Virus record (IMG/VR): IMGVR_UViG_3300006793_000287
Span: 1 to 23,654 of that record
DNA: 23,654 nucleotides
Strand: one strand, 5' to 3'
Origin: a virus
The position numbers were made by a program, and so were the translations under genes. This document shows, piece after piece, positions 10,065-17,284 of this stretch. The notes under the pieces are model-generated. The model ran no database searches. It had not been told where the DNA came from and was given only the letters and a program-made list of their open reading frames with translations. The first letter of the stretch is position 1; every line of letters starts with the position of its first letter.

Positions 10065-10186
10065 TGTGTTCCACACCCTTGACATTTATTTACAGTGATT
10101 GATTCGGGAGCCAACCCTTGTTGACCCGTTACTCTCCACATTACTTCTGTCTTAATATCTCCACTATCACATTTCTTACAATTCAT
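10049..10186 (-). CDS. 45-residue zinc-ribbon protein
   Basis: A small protein with two Cys pairs, CKKC near the N-terminus and CQGC near the C-terminus (NKCQGCGTQW), about 30 residues apart, the pattern of a zinc ribbon. The ATG at 10186 sits seven bases after GGAGTGG, a good ribbon-binding-site match, and overlaps the last 11 bases of the nuclease gene. Its TGA lies inside the 5' end of the primase gene. The tight overlaps on both sides and the good ribosome-binding site argue for a real gene. Zinc ribbons of this size occur in transcription factors (TFIIS/TFB-like) and as accessory nucleic-acid binders; nothing in the sequence decides which. A longer frame reaching back to 10234 lies within the nuclease gene and is not favoured. 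Confidence 0.7.
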   Translation of the reverse strand: MNCKKCDSGDIKTEVMWRVTGQQGLAPESITVNKCQGCGTQWTTS

Positions 10187-11096
10187 CGTTGTCCACTCCA
10201 ATAAGTTCTTCGTTGCACGACAAATGGAAGTCACACCATTGGGTGCAAAAGTATTCGTTCCACTTGATAGGCCACTGTTGGGTCATAATGCCGTGTACGG
10301 AGTTATTTAACTTCTTCTCCATAGCGGTGATACTACGCGTGTTAATTTTCTCGTACACACCAACGCCCTGCATCAAACCGCAGTAAATCTCGGTGTTTCT
10401 TTTCCCTTCTAACTTAAGCATGAACTCGGCGTCGTCGGAGTCGGGGAAGATGGTCAAGAAGTGAGTCGGTTCGTCGTAACCTGCGAGCATCAACAATTTG
10501 CGATAGTAGCACAGTTCCCCACGGGTGCGGGATAACTTGCTCATGTTGGCGTTGCCGGTCTTCAATTCGACAACGACAAGGTGACCGTCGGGATGTCGGA
10601 AAACGCCGTCAATCATGCCGACGAGTTCCACCGAGTAGGTGACAGTATCGACGCCATCCTCGGCCTCGTTAGGCACCAAGACTTCGATTGTGTGAGGGAT
10701 GATGTGCTTGTCCTCAAGTTCAACAATTTCAAAGTGACCCCAAGCATTAGCAACCTCGCCAAGAATCTCACAAAGAGCATCAACACCGACTTCGGTTTGA
10801 ACATCTTGAGCGACAGCGTGTTTGTCGAATACATTGTGCATCTGCGTATTGACGCCAACTTCAACAGTCTTGTTCAAAGACACTTCCCGTAGCGAATCCT
10901 CCATAACTTGGTGGATAGCAGTACCACGAATAGCGGCGTCGCTGGACTTGAACTCCAAGTCCGGAAGTGCTATCTTGTTCCACCAATACTGCCGAGGACA
11001 CATGGCGTACTGCGTGTACGAAGACTTGCTAACGCGCAAGCACATTTCGTCAGTGACCTTAGTAGGGTCATATGTCGAGTTCTTTACTTCTCCCAT
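10176..11096 (-). CDS. Cas4/RecB-like PD-(D/E)XK nuclease with predicted Fe-S cluster
   Basis: The 306-residue protein has the order of motifs of RecB-type nucleases: RGTAIHQVMED with H62, GMIDGVF with D163, VVVELKTGN with E177 and K179, and a helix GELCYYRK in the position of the QxxxY motif. C33 (AMCPRQYW) together with C284, C288 and C294 (CTQWCDFHLSC) matches the four-Cys Fe-S arrangement of Cas4/AddB nucleases. It probably degrades or resects DNA ends in replication, recombination or packaging. The ATG at 11096 is chosen because a TATA box (TATAAA on the plus strand at 11120) is 24 bases upstream, as expected for a leaderless mRNA; an in-frame start at 11150 lies upstream of the promoter. 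No CRISPR or other cas gene is nearby, so a CRISPR role is not supported. Confidence 0.85.
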   Translation of the reverse strand: MGEVKNSTYDPTKVTDEMCLRVSKSSYTQYAMCPRQYWWNKIALPDLEFKSSDAAIRGTAIHQVMEDSLREVSLNKTVEVGVNTQMHNVFDKHAVAQDVQTEVGVDALCEILGEVANAWGHFEIVELEDKHIIPHTIEVLVPNEAEDGVDTVTYSVELVGMIDGVFRHPDGHLVVVELKTGNANMSKLSRTRGELCYYRKLLMLAGYDEPTHFLTIFPDSDDAEFMLKLEGKRNTEIYCGLMQGVGVYEKINTRSITAMEKKLNNSVHGIMTQQWPIKWNEYFCTQWCDFHLSCNEELIGVDNDEL

Positions 11097-11118
11097 GTAT
11101 ATACATACACGGGCAGGC

Positions 11119-11129
11119 ATATAAAGGTT
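11119..11129 (-). promoter_or_regulatory. Archaeal TATA-box promoter for the Cas4/RecB-like nuclease
   Basis: On the minus strand this reads AACCTTTATAT. The first T of the plus-strand TATAAA is 24 bases from the A of the ATG at 11096, so transcription should start at or next to the start codon, giving a leaderless mRNA. Confidence 0.7.
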
Positions 11130-11146
11130 GGGATAGGCGACTAAAG

Positions 11147-11416
11147 TCACTCTTCCTTCTTAGAAGAAGGTTTCTTGGCAGGTGCTTTCTTGGCAGGCAC
11201 CTTCTCAACCCAAATGGCACCGTGTTCCCCAAAGAGAGCGAGAGCAGACTCCGCTGTAAAGTTCTGTTTAGCAAGCATACGGCTGTTAGGGAGGCCCAAA
11301 AGAGTAGCCTCACGGGAGCGGGTCGAATCAGCAAGCCACCACACATTAGGGTGACCGTGTTGAGCAATGGCTTTCTCCAAGTCGGAAATTTCTGCGGAGT
11401 CAACAATGTATTGCAT
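11147..11416 (-). CDS. Small protein with Lys/Pro/Ala-rich C-terminal tail, function unknown
   Basis: An 89-residue protein starting at ATG 11416, eight bases after AGAGGTGA, a strong ribosome-binding site; upstream in-frame codons run back into the neighbouring gene. The first 70 residues are a compact domain with mixed helices and strands (DLEKAIAQHGHPNVWWL, then FGEHGAIWVEKV) that I do not recognise. The last 19 residues are a basic tail with a repeat (PAKKAPAKKPSSKK) ending in Glu-Glu, encoded by an imperfect 15-bp direct repeat around 11171-11200. Such Lys/Pro/Ala tails occur in DNA-binding proteins such as linker-histone-like proteins, so nonspecific DNA binding is a reasonable guess. 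It lies between a zinc-ribbon protein and the nuclease. Confidence 0.7.
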   Translation of the reverse strand: MQYIVDSAEISDLEKAIAQHGHPNVWWLADSTRSREATLLGLPNSRMLAKQNFTAESALALFGEHGAIWVEKVPAKKAPAKKPSSKKEE

Positions 11417-11441
11417 AAGTAATTTCACCTCTAAAGTGTTG

Positions 11442-11447
11442 TATAAA
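11442..11447 (-). promoter_or_regulatory. Possible TATA box upstream of the Lys-tailed protein gene
   Basis: The minus strand reads GATTTATACAAC, with the box 26 bases before ATG 11416. It begins at the stop codon of the preceding gene. A ribosome-binding site also lies between box and ATG, so both leaderless and leadered expression are conceivable. Confidence 0.45.
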
Positions 11448-11765
11448 TCATTCCTCGGAGTCAAGCATCTCACCGGTAAATGCTTCTTCCGGCAGTGGGT
11501 CGATACGGTGACCGCATTCGACACAGTGAGGGTCAATCTCAATACCGGTCAGCATAGGTCGCATATTCACAACCTCACACGCCGGACACTCTTTCTTGTC
11601 GGCAAAACCGAGTTCTTGCAATAGAGAAAACATCACCACATTGACCCGTTGCATGTCGTTAGACACAGCAGTGGAAAGCATGTGGACCCTCGCATTCAAT
11701 TCAACCAACGCTTGCGTCAATTGATTTTGGCTCATTTTTTTGATTCCACGAACGCCGTTTGCCAT
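11448..11765 (-). CDS. Small protein with helical N-terminus and C-terminal zinc ribbon
   Basis: A 105-residue protein. Residues 1-55 are predicted helical (LTQALVELNARVHMLSTAV, then MFSLLQELGF), suited to a coiled coil or dimer interface. The second half has CPAC and CVECGHRI about 20 residues apart, a likely zinc ribbon, and an acidic end DSEE. The start at ATG 11765 is supported by a TATA-like element 33 bases upstream; a second Met at 11735 is possible but has no better ribosome-binding site. It follows the polymerase gene in the direction of transcription. The combination suggests a nucleic-acid or polymerase-associated adaptor, but I do not recognise the family. Confidence 0.7.
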   Translation of the reverse strand: MANGVRGIKKMSQNQLTQALVELNARVHMLSTAVSNDMQRVNVVMFSLLQELGFADKKECPACEVVNMRPMLTGIEIDPHCVECGHRIDPLPEEAFTGEMLDSEE

Positions 11766-11797
11766 CCTCTATCAACCCTTCCCAAGTACCGCCTTCT

Positions 11798-11803
11798 TAT
11801 AAA
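11798..11803 (-). promoter_or_regulatory. TATA-like element after the polymerase gene
   Basis: The minus strand reads AGGTTTATAAGAAGG in the 54-base gap between the polymerase stop (11820) and ATG 11765. The box is 33 bases from the ATG, leaving room for a short leader. Confidence 0.5.
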
Positions 11804-11819
11804 CCTGTCTAACCGGCAC

Positions 11820-14063
11820 TTAGAACCACTGTACCTTCGACTTACCGTTCATGGCTCGGTGCAACGGTTCTATGTCCCAATTAGCCACTTTGTAATAAGG
11901 TAAAACCTTGTTGATGATGAAGCGTTCGACCATGACCTGCCGACCAATCTCGGCAATACCTTCGATTTCGGATGGGTTGTCAAAGGCTATGTAATTCCCA
12001 TCCTTATCAATACTACAAAGGAAATAATCACCACCTCGGTAACCTTTACCCAACACACGGTTGGCCCACTGTGCGCCTGCGGCTGGGCCAGCAACGCTCG
12101 TATATTGCTTCAAGTCCTTCGTCAATTTACCCTTCATACACAAGTCTTCATCGGGGAACTTCTTCTCCATGACGCCTTCAATAAGTTCAGTCAGTTCAGC
12201 GTTCACATCATCGGAGCAGTAGTGCTTTAGCACCGAGTCAATGACAAGACCCATCGCATTCTTCATCACGCTCGGCATCCTTGATTGCTTCATTTCTATT
12301 CCCTTAACATAACGCTTGGGTTCGTGAAGTTCCCCATCGGTCCAAGTCACCAAACCGGCGTACCGATTCTTCTCCATCAGTAGGAATGACTGCGACCACT
12401 TTTCAAATTGCACAATGATTGGGTACATACGCTTGTTCATTTCAATGACCGATTGCATTCCTTCTTCGGGACTATGTACTTGACACATCACCGAGTCCGT
12501 GTGACCGTACACAACAGGGTGACCCATGTCTTCTGCGACGGATGCTAATTTCAGCAAGGTCTGTCGAGAGGTGTATGTGATGGCCGAAGCGATTTCGGGG
12601 TGGTACAGCCCGTATTTGCTGTCACCGGCCACACCGTACATCGAAGCGACGAGGGACTTTGTAGCGTACTGCAAGGCGTCGTATCGGACCTTTTCTGCTT
12701 CGCTCGTAGCCTCCTTCATCAAGCCCTTGTAGTGGTCACGCAAGACAGTCATTTTGTCCATTTGTCGCACCAACAACCCCTTCTCATCCTGTGAGAAACA
12801 AGTCCCATTCCCACAGTCCTTCCCACCCTCGGAGAGTGTGTCCCATGAAATGTTATGCAAAGCGACATTGCTGTGGTACATTGCTTTTATGTCAAAAATA
12901 CCAATGGCGTCATACACACCTTTCTCACCATCCATGACAATCGCACCTTCATACGCCTCGGCTTGAAATCGTGGCTCACTTGGCAATTGTTTTTTGAACT
13001 GTGGGTCACTCAAAGCAAGGCACGAGAAAACCTGCGTGATGTGTGGTGTCGAGCGAATCTCGCATTGAGCAATGTGCTGTACAGCGATGAAGTATTCCAA
13101 AGCGTTCACCATCTTGTCTAACTTCGGAAGGAGTTCAACATCTATGCGGTTGTAGTGAAGATACAGAACGGGGTCAGTGTAGTAGGTATCGTGACCATCC
13201 TTGAGTTCGACTTTCTTTTCCCCCAATGCTTCCCAAGCAACATCATCCAACTTGTAGTTCGGTAACTTGCCATTCTTCAACTCGTACAACTTGGGGAATG
13301 CGAGGCGCAAGTCGATAATATTCCGACCAACGATTGGTTGCGACCAATCCCTGTACTCGTAGCGTAACTTGTTCATTGGCGACATAGTGCTGGCACGAAC
13401 GCCGGTTTTGCCACAGCGTTCGATGATTTGCTTTATGTCGGCTCCCGTGACATACCAACCGGTGATAATGTCGGGGTCATGCTTCCGCATGAAAGATACA
13501 AAATGCGACAAGAGTTCAGCCTCGGTGTCGAAGAGAATGACGGGTGTTTCGTAGTGGTACTCCTTACCGTCTTCACCCTTGAGCATGTTGTATTTCCCTT
13601 TGCCGAGAGAATCCCAATAAGCACCTTTAGGCATCACAGCCCACGAGTATAGTCTTTCGGTAAAAGAATCATAGACCGAGAGCATTGTGATTTCGCCACT
13701 GTTGATTTTCCACTCACCGTCAAGGTACCAAACCCTGTGGTTGTAGGAATCAAACGGCTTTTCGCCAGCCTTAACTCTTGCACTCAATGCTTGGTTTGTG
13801 AAGGGGATGTTCCCTTCCCAAGTGTGACCAGTCTTGTTGATTTCACGAATGTCCCAAGTGGAATAACCCTCAATTTTCACGAGGGGCGTACCAAAGACTC
13901 CTGTGAATCCGTTGGTCTTAGTATAACCGTGAATGTACTTTGAGTCTTCTTCACTAACATAACAGTACGGAAGATACTTCTTGATTACTGTTTCCTGTCG
14001 CTTACCGTCTTTGTCACGATAGCGAACGACCACATCGTTCTTACCTTTCTGTTCAACAATCAT
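11820..14063 (-). CDS. polB: B-family DNA polymerase with 3'-5' exonuclease
   Basis: The 747-residue replicative polymerase has a proofreading exonuclease domain with D115-x-E117 (YLDGEW), a second-motif Asp at 209 (TGWYVTGADI) and Y304xxxD308 (YNRID). The polymerase domain shows YEGAIV at 371-376, motif A FDIKAMYHS with D391, motif B K469xxxASMYG (the usual Asn is Ala473), and motif C YGHTDS at 519-524. Later it has NRYAGLVTW and KGIEMKQSR, matching the KKRY and downstream thumb motifs. Motif C reads His-Thr-Asp-Ser, where most family members have Asp-Thr-Asp-Ser; the second Asp (523), the main metal ligand, is kept. The ATG at 14063 follows GGGGTGA and overlaps the previous stop as ATGA. 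At 747 residues it is slightly shorter than typical archaeal PolB. It should copy the viral genome with the clamp and clamp loader encoded upstream. Confidence 0.95.
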   Translation of the reverse strand: MIVEQKGKNDVVVRYRDKDGKRQETVIKKYLPYCYVSEEDSKYIHGYTKTNGFTGVFGTPLVKIEGYSTWDIREINKTGHTWEGNIPFTNQALSARVKAGEKPFDSYNHRVWYLDGEWKINSGEITMLSVYDSFTERLYSWAVMPKGAYWDSLGKGKYNMLKGEDGKEYHYETPVILFDTEAELLSHFVSFMRKHDPDIITGWYVTGADIKQIIERCGKTGVRASTMSPMNKLRYEYRDWSQPIVGRNIIDLRLAFPKLYELKNGKLPNYKLDDVAWEALGEKKVELKDGHDTYYTDPVLYLHYNRIDVELLPKLDKMVNALEYFIAVQHIAQCEIRSTPHITQVFSCLALSDPQFKKQLPSEPRFQAEAYEGAIVMDGEKGVYDAIGIFDIKAMYHSNVALHNISWDTLSEGGKDCGNGTCFSQDEKGLLVRQMDKMTVLRDHYKGLMKEATSEAEKVRYDALQYATKSLVASMYGVAGDSKYGLYHPEIASAITYTSRQTLLKLASVAEDMGHPVVYGHTDSVMCQVHSPEEGMQSVIEMNKRMYPIIVQFEKWSQSFLLMEKNRYAGLVTWTDGELHEPKRYVKGIEMKQSRMPSVMKNAMGLVIDSVLKHYCSDDVNAELTELIEGVMEKKFPDEDLCMKGKLTKDLKQYTSVAGPAAGAQWANRVLGKGYRGGDYFLCSIDKDGNYIAFDNPSEIEGIAEIGRQVMVERFIINKVLPYYKVANWDIEPLHRAMNGKSKVQWF

Positions 14064-14419
14064 TCTTCTTCACCCCTTACAGTGAATTGAATTGATTCAT
14101 TTGATACTTTGGTTTCATCATCCCATTTGTATGAGTATGGAATAAACATGGAAATTGAACCACCATCGGGTGAGGTATAAACACCATACTCATTCAAGAA
14201 TTGAAAATGTAAATCATGCTTGGACATGAAGTTCATAGCACAATGGGCAAAGCGGTTCAGCCGCTTGACTTCTTCAAGGAGAAGTGGTGCGTCGTTCAGT
14301 AGAAAGGCTGTGGTCGTGTGTTGGTCAACCGTTTCAGCGTTCTTTAGCATCCACTTAGACCAAGCCCAAGTCTGTCCTTCGCTTGCTAAGTGTCCTTTGT
14401 ATTTGGTCAAGTCAATCAT
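14060..14419 (-). CDS. Hypothetical protein, 119 residues, coupled to the polymerase gene
   Basis: I do not recognise this protein. It has an aromatic N-terminal helix (TWAWSKWMLKNAE), a helical segment APLLLEEVKRLNRFAHCAM of the kind seen in small phage proteins, and a beta-rich acidic C-terminal half ending RGEEE. No signal peptide, membrane segment or metal motif is visible. The ATG at 14419 lies 35 bases from a TATA box that starts in the preceding gene's stop codon. Its own stop overlaps the polymerase start as ATGA, and the last codons supply the polymerase ribosome-binding site. Co-expression with the polymerase suggests an accessory or regulatory role; this is inference from position only. 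Confidence 0.75.
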   Translation of the reverse strand: MIDLTKYKGHLASEGQTWAWSKWMLKNAETVDQHTTTAFLLNDAPLLLEEVKRLNRFAHCAMNFMSKHDLHFQFLNEYGVYTSPDGGSISMFIPYSYKWDDETKVSNESIQFTVRGEEE

Positions 14420-14452
14420 CTGTCTGCCCCAATATACCCTTGTATTGTAGGC

Positions 14453-14463
14453 ATATAAAGGTT
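14453..14463 (-). promoter_or_regulatory. TATA-box promoter for the hypothetical-polymerase unit
   Basis: The minus strand reads AACCTTTATAT, identical to the elements at 11119, 18450 and 21349. Its first bases belong to the TAA stop of the upstream HTH gene. The box is 35 bases from ATG 14419, consistent with a leader of about 10 nucleotides. Confidence 0.7.
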
Positions 14464-14791
14464 ATTGACGGCGACCACGAGGTCGTGCGGGGATGTTCAA
14501 TTTCACGAGCCACTGGTGAATACTCATCGGGGTGATATTGAAAATTGATGCTATTTCCTTGAGCGTTTTACCTTTGGTGACATACTCGTTATACAACCAA
14601 TCTCGGTCCCTGTACAATTTGTCCTTTGGTATTTCGGTAATTTTAACCGAAGCAACAATTGTTCGGCCACCATAATCGAATTGAAATTCTGTTTCGCAAT
14701 TCGGGCTGACATCCTCGTCAACATCCATCATTCTAATGGTGTTGAGAATTAGATTTTCCTTTAGGGCTTCGGTTAGCGGGTACTGCGCCAT
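14462..14791 (-). CDS. Helix-turn-helix DNA-binding protein
   Basis: A 109-residue protein. The C-terminal part holds a homeodomain-like HTH: DWLYNEYVTKGKTLKEIA, then FNITPMSIHQWLVKLNI, followed by a basic tail PARPRGRRQ. This resembles the domain found in phage small terminases, HNH-associated proteins and transposase-type regulators. The N-terminal half is acidic (DVDEDVSP) with a short beta segment. Its ATG at 14791 is 24 bases from the TATA box at 14814-14820, predicting a leaderless mRNA. It sits between two promoters and could regulate them, or act as an accessory DNA binder; the sequence does not decide. Confidence 0.75.
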   Translation of the reverse strand: MAQYPLTEALKENLILNTIRMMDVDEDVSPNCETEFQFDYGGRTIVASVKITEIPKDKLYRDRDWLYNEYVTKGKTLKEIASIFNITPMSIHQWLVKLNIPARPRGRRQ

Positions 14792-14813
14792 GATACTTGA
14801 TTAGGGCGGGGGG

Positions 14814-14820
14814 ATATAAA
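14814..14820 (-). promoter_or_regulatory. TATA-box promoter for the HTH gene (leaderless)
   Basis: The minus strand reads TGACTTTATATCCCC. The box begins beside the stop codon (TGA) of the upstream mini-gene and lies 24 bases from ATG 14791, the same spacing as for the two other predicted leaderless genes. Confidence 0.65.
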
Positions 14821-14821
14821 G

Positions 14822-14983
14822 TCACTGGTCAGCCATATAAACCCGAATCACTTCTTCATCACGAACAACACGCTGGGTTCCGCAGTATTTCCGCTCCCCG
14901 TTGATGCTAACACGGTGATTGTTGGCGGCGGACATAACTACCCGACCGCAACCGTTACATTTACGAAGACAGTTCCGTGGCAT
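14822..14983 (-). CDS. Mini Cys-containing protein, 53 residues
   Basis: A small gene whose ATG overlaps the methyltransferase stop as TAATG, a common translational-coupling arrangement. The product begins MPRNCLRKCNGCGRVV and has four Cys (5, 9, 12, 34), so it could bind one zinc ion, with CxxxCxxC and a distal Cys. The C-terminal half is charged (RVVRDEEVIRVYMADQ). No other similarity is recognised. The tight junction with the methyltransferase gene and the Cys pattern are the evidence that it is real. Confidence 0.6.
   Translation of the reverse strand: MPRNCLRKCNGCGRVVMSAANNHRVSINGERKYCGTQRVVRDEEVIRVYMADQ
14835..14841 (-). promoter_or_regulatory. Second TATA-like element upstream of the HTH gene
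   Basis: The minus strand reads GGGTTTATATGG within the last codons of the mini Cys gene, 21 bases upstream of the other TATA box and 45 bases from ATG 14791. It may be a tandem promoter giving a leadered transcript, or a chance match. Confidence 0.35.
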
Positions 14984-15951
14984 TAGAACCACTCCCTGTC
15001 CTGTTTGTCAAGCCCCACCTCTTGGCGATACGCCAGTATTCGCTTCTGCGCTATCTCGCTGTATTTTTCACTGTACTCAAGGAGCAAGGCATTGCGACCA
15101 TGCTTAATGGATGCGATGGCGGTTGTCCCAGCACCCCCAAAAGGGTCCAGTACGGTGCCGTCGAGGGGACAGCCAGCGAGGATGCAAGGCTCAATCAGTT
15201 CGACGGGAAACACTGCGAAATGCGCTTCGGGGAATGGCTTGGGGCCGACCCACCAAACACTGCGCTTGTTTCTTTTATCGTATTGTTTAACACGAGCATC
15301 TGCGATTCCTTTCGCCTTGCTTGTGCGGTTGGGGTCGCCTGCGGCCCATGCCTCATTCTCGGCGTACTTGTTGGCAGACTTGTTCTTATCCGGCTTGCTC
15401 ACAGTAGGCTCTTTGATGGCTTCGTGGTCGTAGTAGTAATCTTTACTTTTCGATAAAAGAAAGATATACTCATGGTTTTTCGTACATCGGTCACGAACAG
15501 ACTCCGGCATACAATTTGGTTTAGCCCAAATAATATCCTGTCGCAAATACCAACCATCAGCACGAAGAGCAAATGCGAGCATCCACGGGATGCCGACCAA
15601 ATCCTTCTGCTTGAGGTCGCCGGAGGCTTGGTTGCGTTGAGTAGTAGGAAGTCCACGGTCGCCACCGGCATTGTCCGGCACTCCGGACTTGCGGGAACCT
15701 GCACAATACGAATCACCAATGTTGAGCCACAGCGTACCTTCGGGCTTGAGTACACGCTTGACTTCACGGAATACTTTTACCATATTATCAATGTACTCTT
15801 CGGGCGTGGCTTCAAGTCCCAATTGACCTTCACCACCACCGTAGTCACGAAGTCCCCAATACGGAGGGGAGGTCACGCAGGTGTCAACGGACTCATCATC
15901 CATGTGCGCCATCAGTTCGACACAATCTCCGGTGCGTATTTCAAAATTCAT
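14983..15951 (-). CDS. DNA (N6-adenine or N4-cytosine) methyltransferase, beta-type motif order
   Basis: The 322-residue enzyme has the catalytic motif TSPPYWG at 27-33 near the N-terminus and the AdoMet-binding motif DPFGGAGTT at 269-277 near the C-terminus, the permuted beta order. The middle holds the target-recognition region (DSYCAGSRKSGVPDN, Lys-rich KPDKNKSANK). SPPY enzymes methylate exocyclic amino groups, either adenine N6 or cytosine N4; the sequence alone does not settle which. The ATG at 15951 is preceded by GGTGG six bases away and overlaps the upstream stop by 11 bases; the longer frame to 15993 is therefore not favoured. No restriction endonuclease partner is next to it, so a solitary viral methyltransferase protecting viral DNA is likely. 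See the palindrome-avoidance finding. Confidence 0.92.
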   Translation of the reverse strand: MNFEIRTGDCVELMAHMDDESVDTCVTSPPYWGLRDYGGGEGQLGLEATPEEYIDNMVKVFREVKRVLKPEGTLWLNIGDSYCAGSRKSGVPDNAGGDRGLPTTQRNQASGDLKQKDLVGIPWMLAFALRADGWYLRQDIIWAKPNCMPESVRDRCTKNHEYIFLLSKSKDYYYDHEAIKEPTVSKPDKNKSANKYAENEAWAAGDPNRTSKAKGIADARVKQYDKRNKRSVWWVGPKPFPEAHFAVFPVELIEPCILAGCPLDGTVLDPFGGAGTTAIASIKHGRNALLLEYSEKYSEIAQKRILAYRQEVGLDKQDREWF

Positions 15952-16270
15952 GCTTCCACCAATATGTATGAGGTTTGTCGTATGAGCGGTCAATCAAACC
16001 CATACGGGCTAACATTCCGAGAATACTTCCCACCACTTGATTCGACCACCCTTGTCCGTTAGGGATGTATTTGTCACCCAACGCACGAACTTGTCGTGCG
16101 CTCAACGGTCGCCCGTTGCTTTGATATTTGAGAACAGCAAGACAGGCCAATTTAAGGTATATTTTCCTACCCTTGAGGCGACCGCCAGTGTGGTCGTACA
16201 TTTCCTGTACTTGTTCGATTGATAGCCCTTTGAGGCTACCATTGAGAGTGTTGATGGTATTGTCTTCCAT
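15941..16270 (-). CDS. Winged-helix-like small protein
   Basis: A 109-residue protein starting at ATG 16270, just after TTTGGTGATTGTC, a good ribosome-binding site. It has a helical core (YLKLACLAVLKYQSNG, LSARQVRALGDKYI, VVGSILGMLARMGLI) followed by a short hairpin (RSYDKPHTYWWKHEF). Three helices followed by a wing describe a winged HTH, so DNA binding is likely, though the family is not recognised. Its last 11 bases overlap the methyltransferase start, so the two are translated together. It may be a regulator or an accessory of the methyltransferase. Confidence 0.7.
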   Translation of the reverse strand: MEDNTINTLNGSLKGLSIEQVQEMYDHTGGRLKGRKIYLKLACLAVLKYQSNGRPLSARQVRALGDKYIPNGQGWSNQVVGSILGMLARMGLIDRSYDKPHTYWWKHEF

Positions 16271-16275
16271 GACAA

Positions 16276-16383
16276 TCACCAAACGATACGACGGCGGCGG
16301 GGCGGGTACGGAAGAGAAACACAAATCTCCCTCATGCGTCGGAGGTACACTTTTACCCTTTTTCGAGGTGCAAACCCCACCAT
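16276..16383 (-). CDS. Possible 36-residue basic peptide
   Basis: The 120-base gap between the clamp-like gene and the winged-helix gene contains one short frame. It begins MVGFAPRKRVKVYLRRM and ends PPRRRRIVW, with 11 Arg or Lys. Its stop lies in the ribosome-binding site of the next gene, which fits the compact layout, but there is no convincing ribosome-binding site before its ATG. It may be a real basic micro-protein or just spacer. Confidence 0.25.
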   Translation of the reverse strand: MVGFAPRKRVKVYLRRMREICVSLPYPPRRRRIVW

Positions 16384-16390
16384 GTCGTAA

Positions 16391-17284
16391 TCAATAAGTA
16401 AGAACTCCCGCTTGGAAAGCAAAGAACTCACTGGCACCCAAAATGTTAGGCCAGTGCATGAAGATTCGCATACCTTGTCCGTATTCACGGAAGTCGTAAA
16501 TGTAGAGGTCGCAAGTGGATGGCATGAATTTGAACACTTCATCAAGACCACCGTCGAACTGCCATTCCCATGTTTCTTTTGCCATTGTTTCAAGTGCAAC
16601 ATTGGTCGTGGTTTGTCCGAGGTGCATATCGCCGACTTGAATTTTCAAGTGGTGAGAGCCGTATTCCGCACCAATAGTGTAGCGGTTGAGTCGTTGACCG
16701 TTCATGGTGTCGCAACGCAAAGCCTCGTACATTTGTGTCGAATCAACACTGTATTTGGCGAAAGGTTGGATGCGCTGTCCGGTACCACTGATGTAATACA
16801 TACCGTCATTGTGCCAAATACGGTTCGTAAGTTCAATACCTTTCATGTGGAACTCCAAGATAGTGTCCGGACTGTGGGAGAATGCCTTAGCGTTCTTTGA
16901 AGCGTCGAGCGTTGTTTGTTTTCCCGTACTTTTAATCTTCAAACGATTCTTCTCTTCATCGAAGATGAGCGTTAATTGAGTACCGTGGTACTTGATGATT
17001 CCCAGCATATTGTCAATGCTTTGGATGGGAATGCTACAAACATCGGACCCGTTGACAGTGCAAGGCATGGTGACCTGTGTCAATCCCGACAAGTCCCTCG
17101 TTAGGCTCGTGGCAATTGCTTGTCCACCCTTGCCTTCCGCCTTGTCGTAGCCGGTGTGCATACAAGTCAAGAGTAGTGACTCAACCTGTGACTGTTGCTT
17201 TCCGTTCACAGTCTGCTTGCGCTTCATAACCGTCAAGAGGCGAGCGAGGTCAGCGTTGGCGATTTCAACGGAGCAATTGCTCAT
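16391..17284 (-). CDS. Sliding-clamp-like protein (PCNA-type candidate)
   Basis: A 297-residue protein without strong catalytic motifs. It is beta-rich with two similar halves suggested: strands such as QLTLIFDEEKNRLKIKSTG in the first part and NRYTIGAEYGSHHLKIQVG in the second, and a C-terminal segment STCDLYIYDFREYG then MRIFMHWP. Length and strand pattern fit a processivity clamp (PCNA about 250 residues, T4 gp45 about 228) with extra loops. The replication context (polymerase, clamp loader, RecA-like ATPase in the same array) supports this. The ATG at 17284 overlaps the previous stop as ATGA. Clamps diverge strongly, so the call rests on pattern and context; a structural prediction could overturn it. 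Confidence 0.55.
   Translation of the reverse strand: MSNCSVEIANADLARLLTVMKRKQTVNGKQQSQVESLLLTCMHTGYDKAEGKGGQAIATSLTRDLSGLTQVTMPCTVNGSDVCSIPIQSIDNMLGIIKYHGTQLTLIFDEEKNRLKIKSTGKQTTLDASKNAKAFSHSPDTILEFHMKGIELTNRIWHNDGMYYISGTGQRIQPFAKYSVDSTQMYEALRCDTMNGQRLNRYTIGAEYGSHHLKIQVGDMHLGQTTTNVALETMAKETWEWQFDGGLDEVFKFMPSTCDLYIYDFREYGQGMRIFMHWPNILGASEFFAFQAGVLTY

Noticed and set aside
10176-11096. Cas4 nuclease as a sign of a CRISPR system
   Set aside because: No repeats, Cas1 or Cas2 are present; this nuclease family is common in archaeal viruses without CRISPR.
11171-11200. Short direct repeat as a possible regulatory repeat or attachment site
   Set aside because: The imperfect 15-bp repeat encodes the repeated PAKK units of the Lys-tailed protein and is explained by the coding sequence.
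14977-15456. Plus-strand frames opposite the methyltransferase
   Set aside because: They are shadows of a well-supported enzyme gene with SPPY and DPFGGAGTT motifs.
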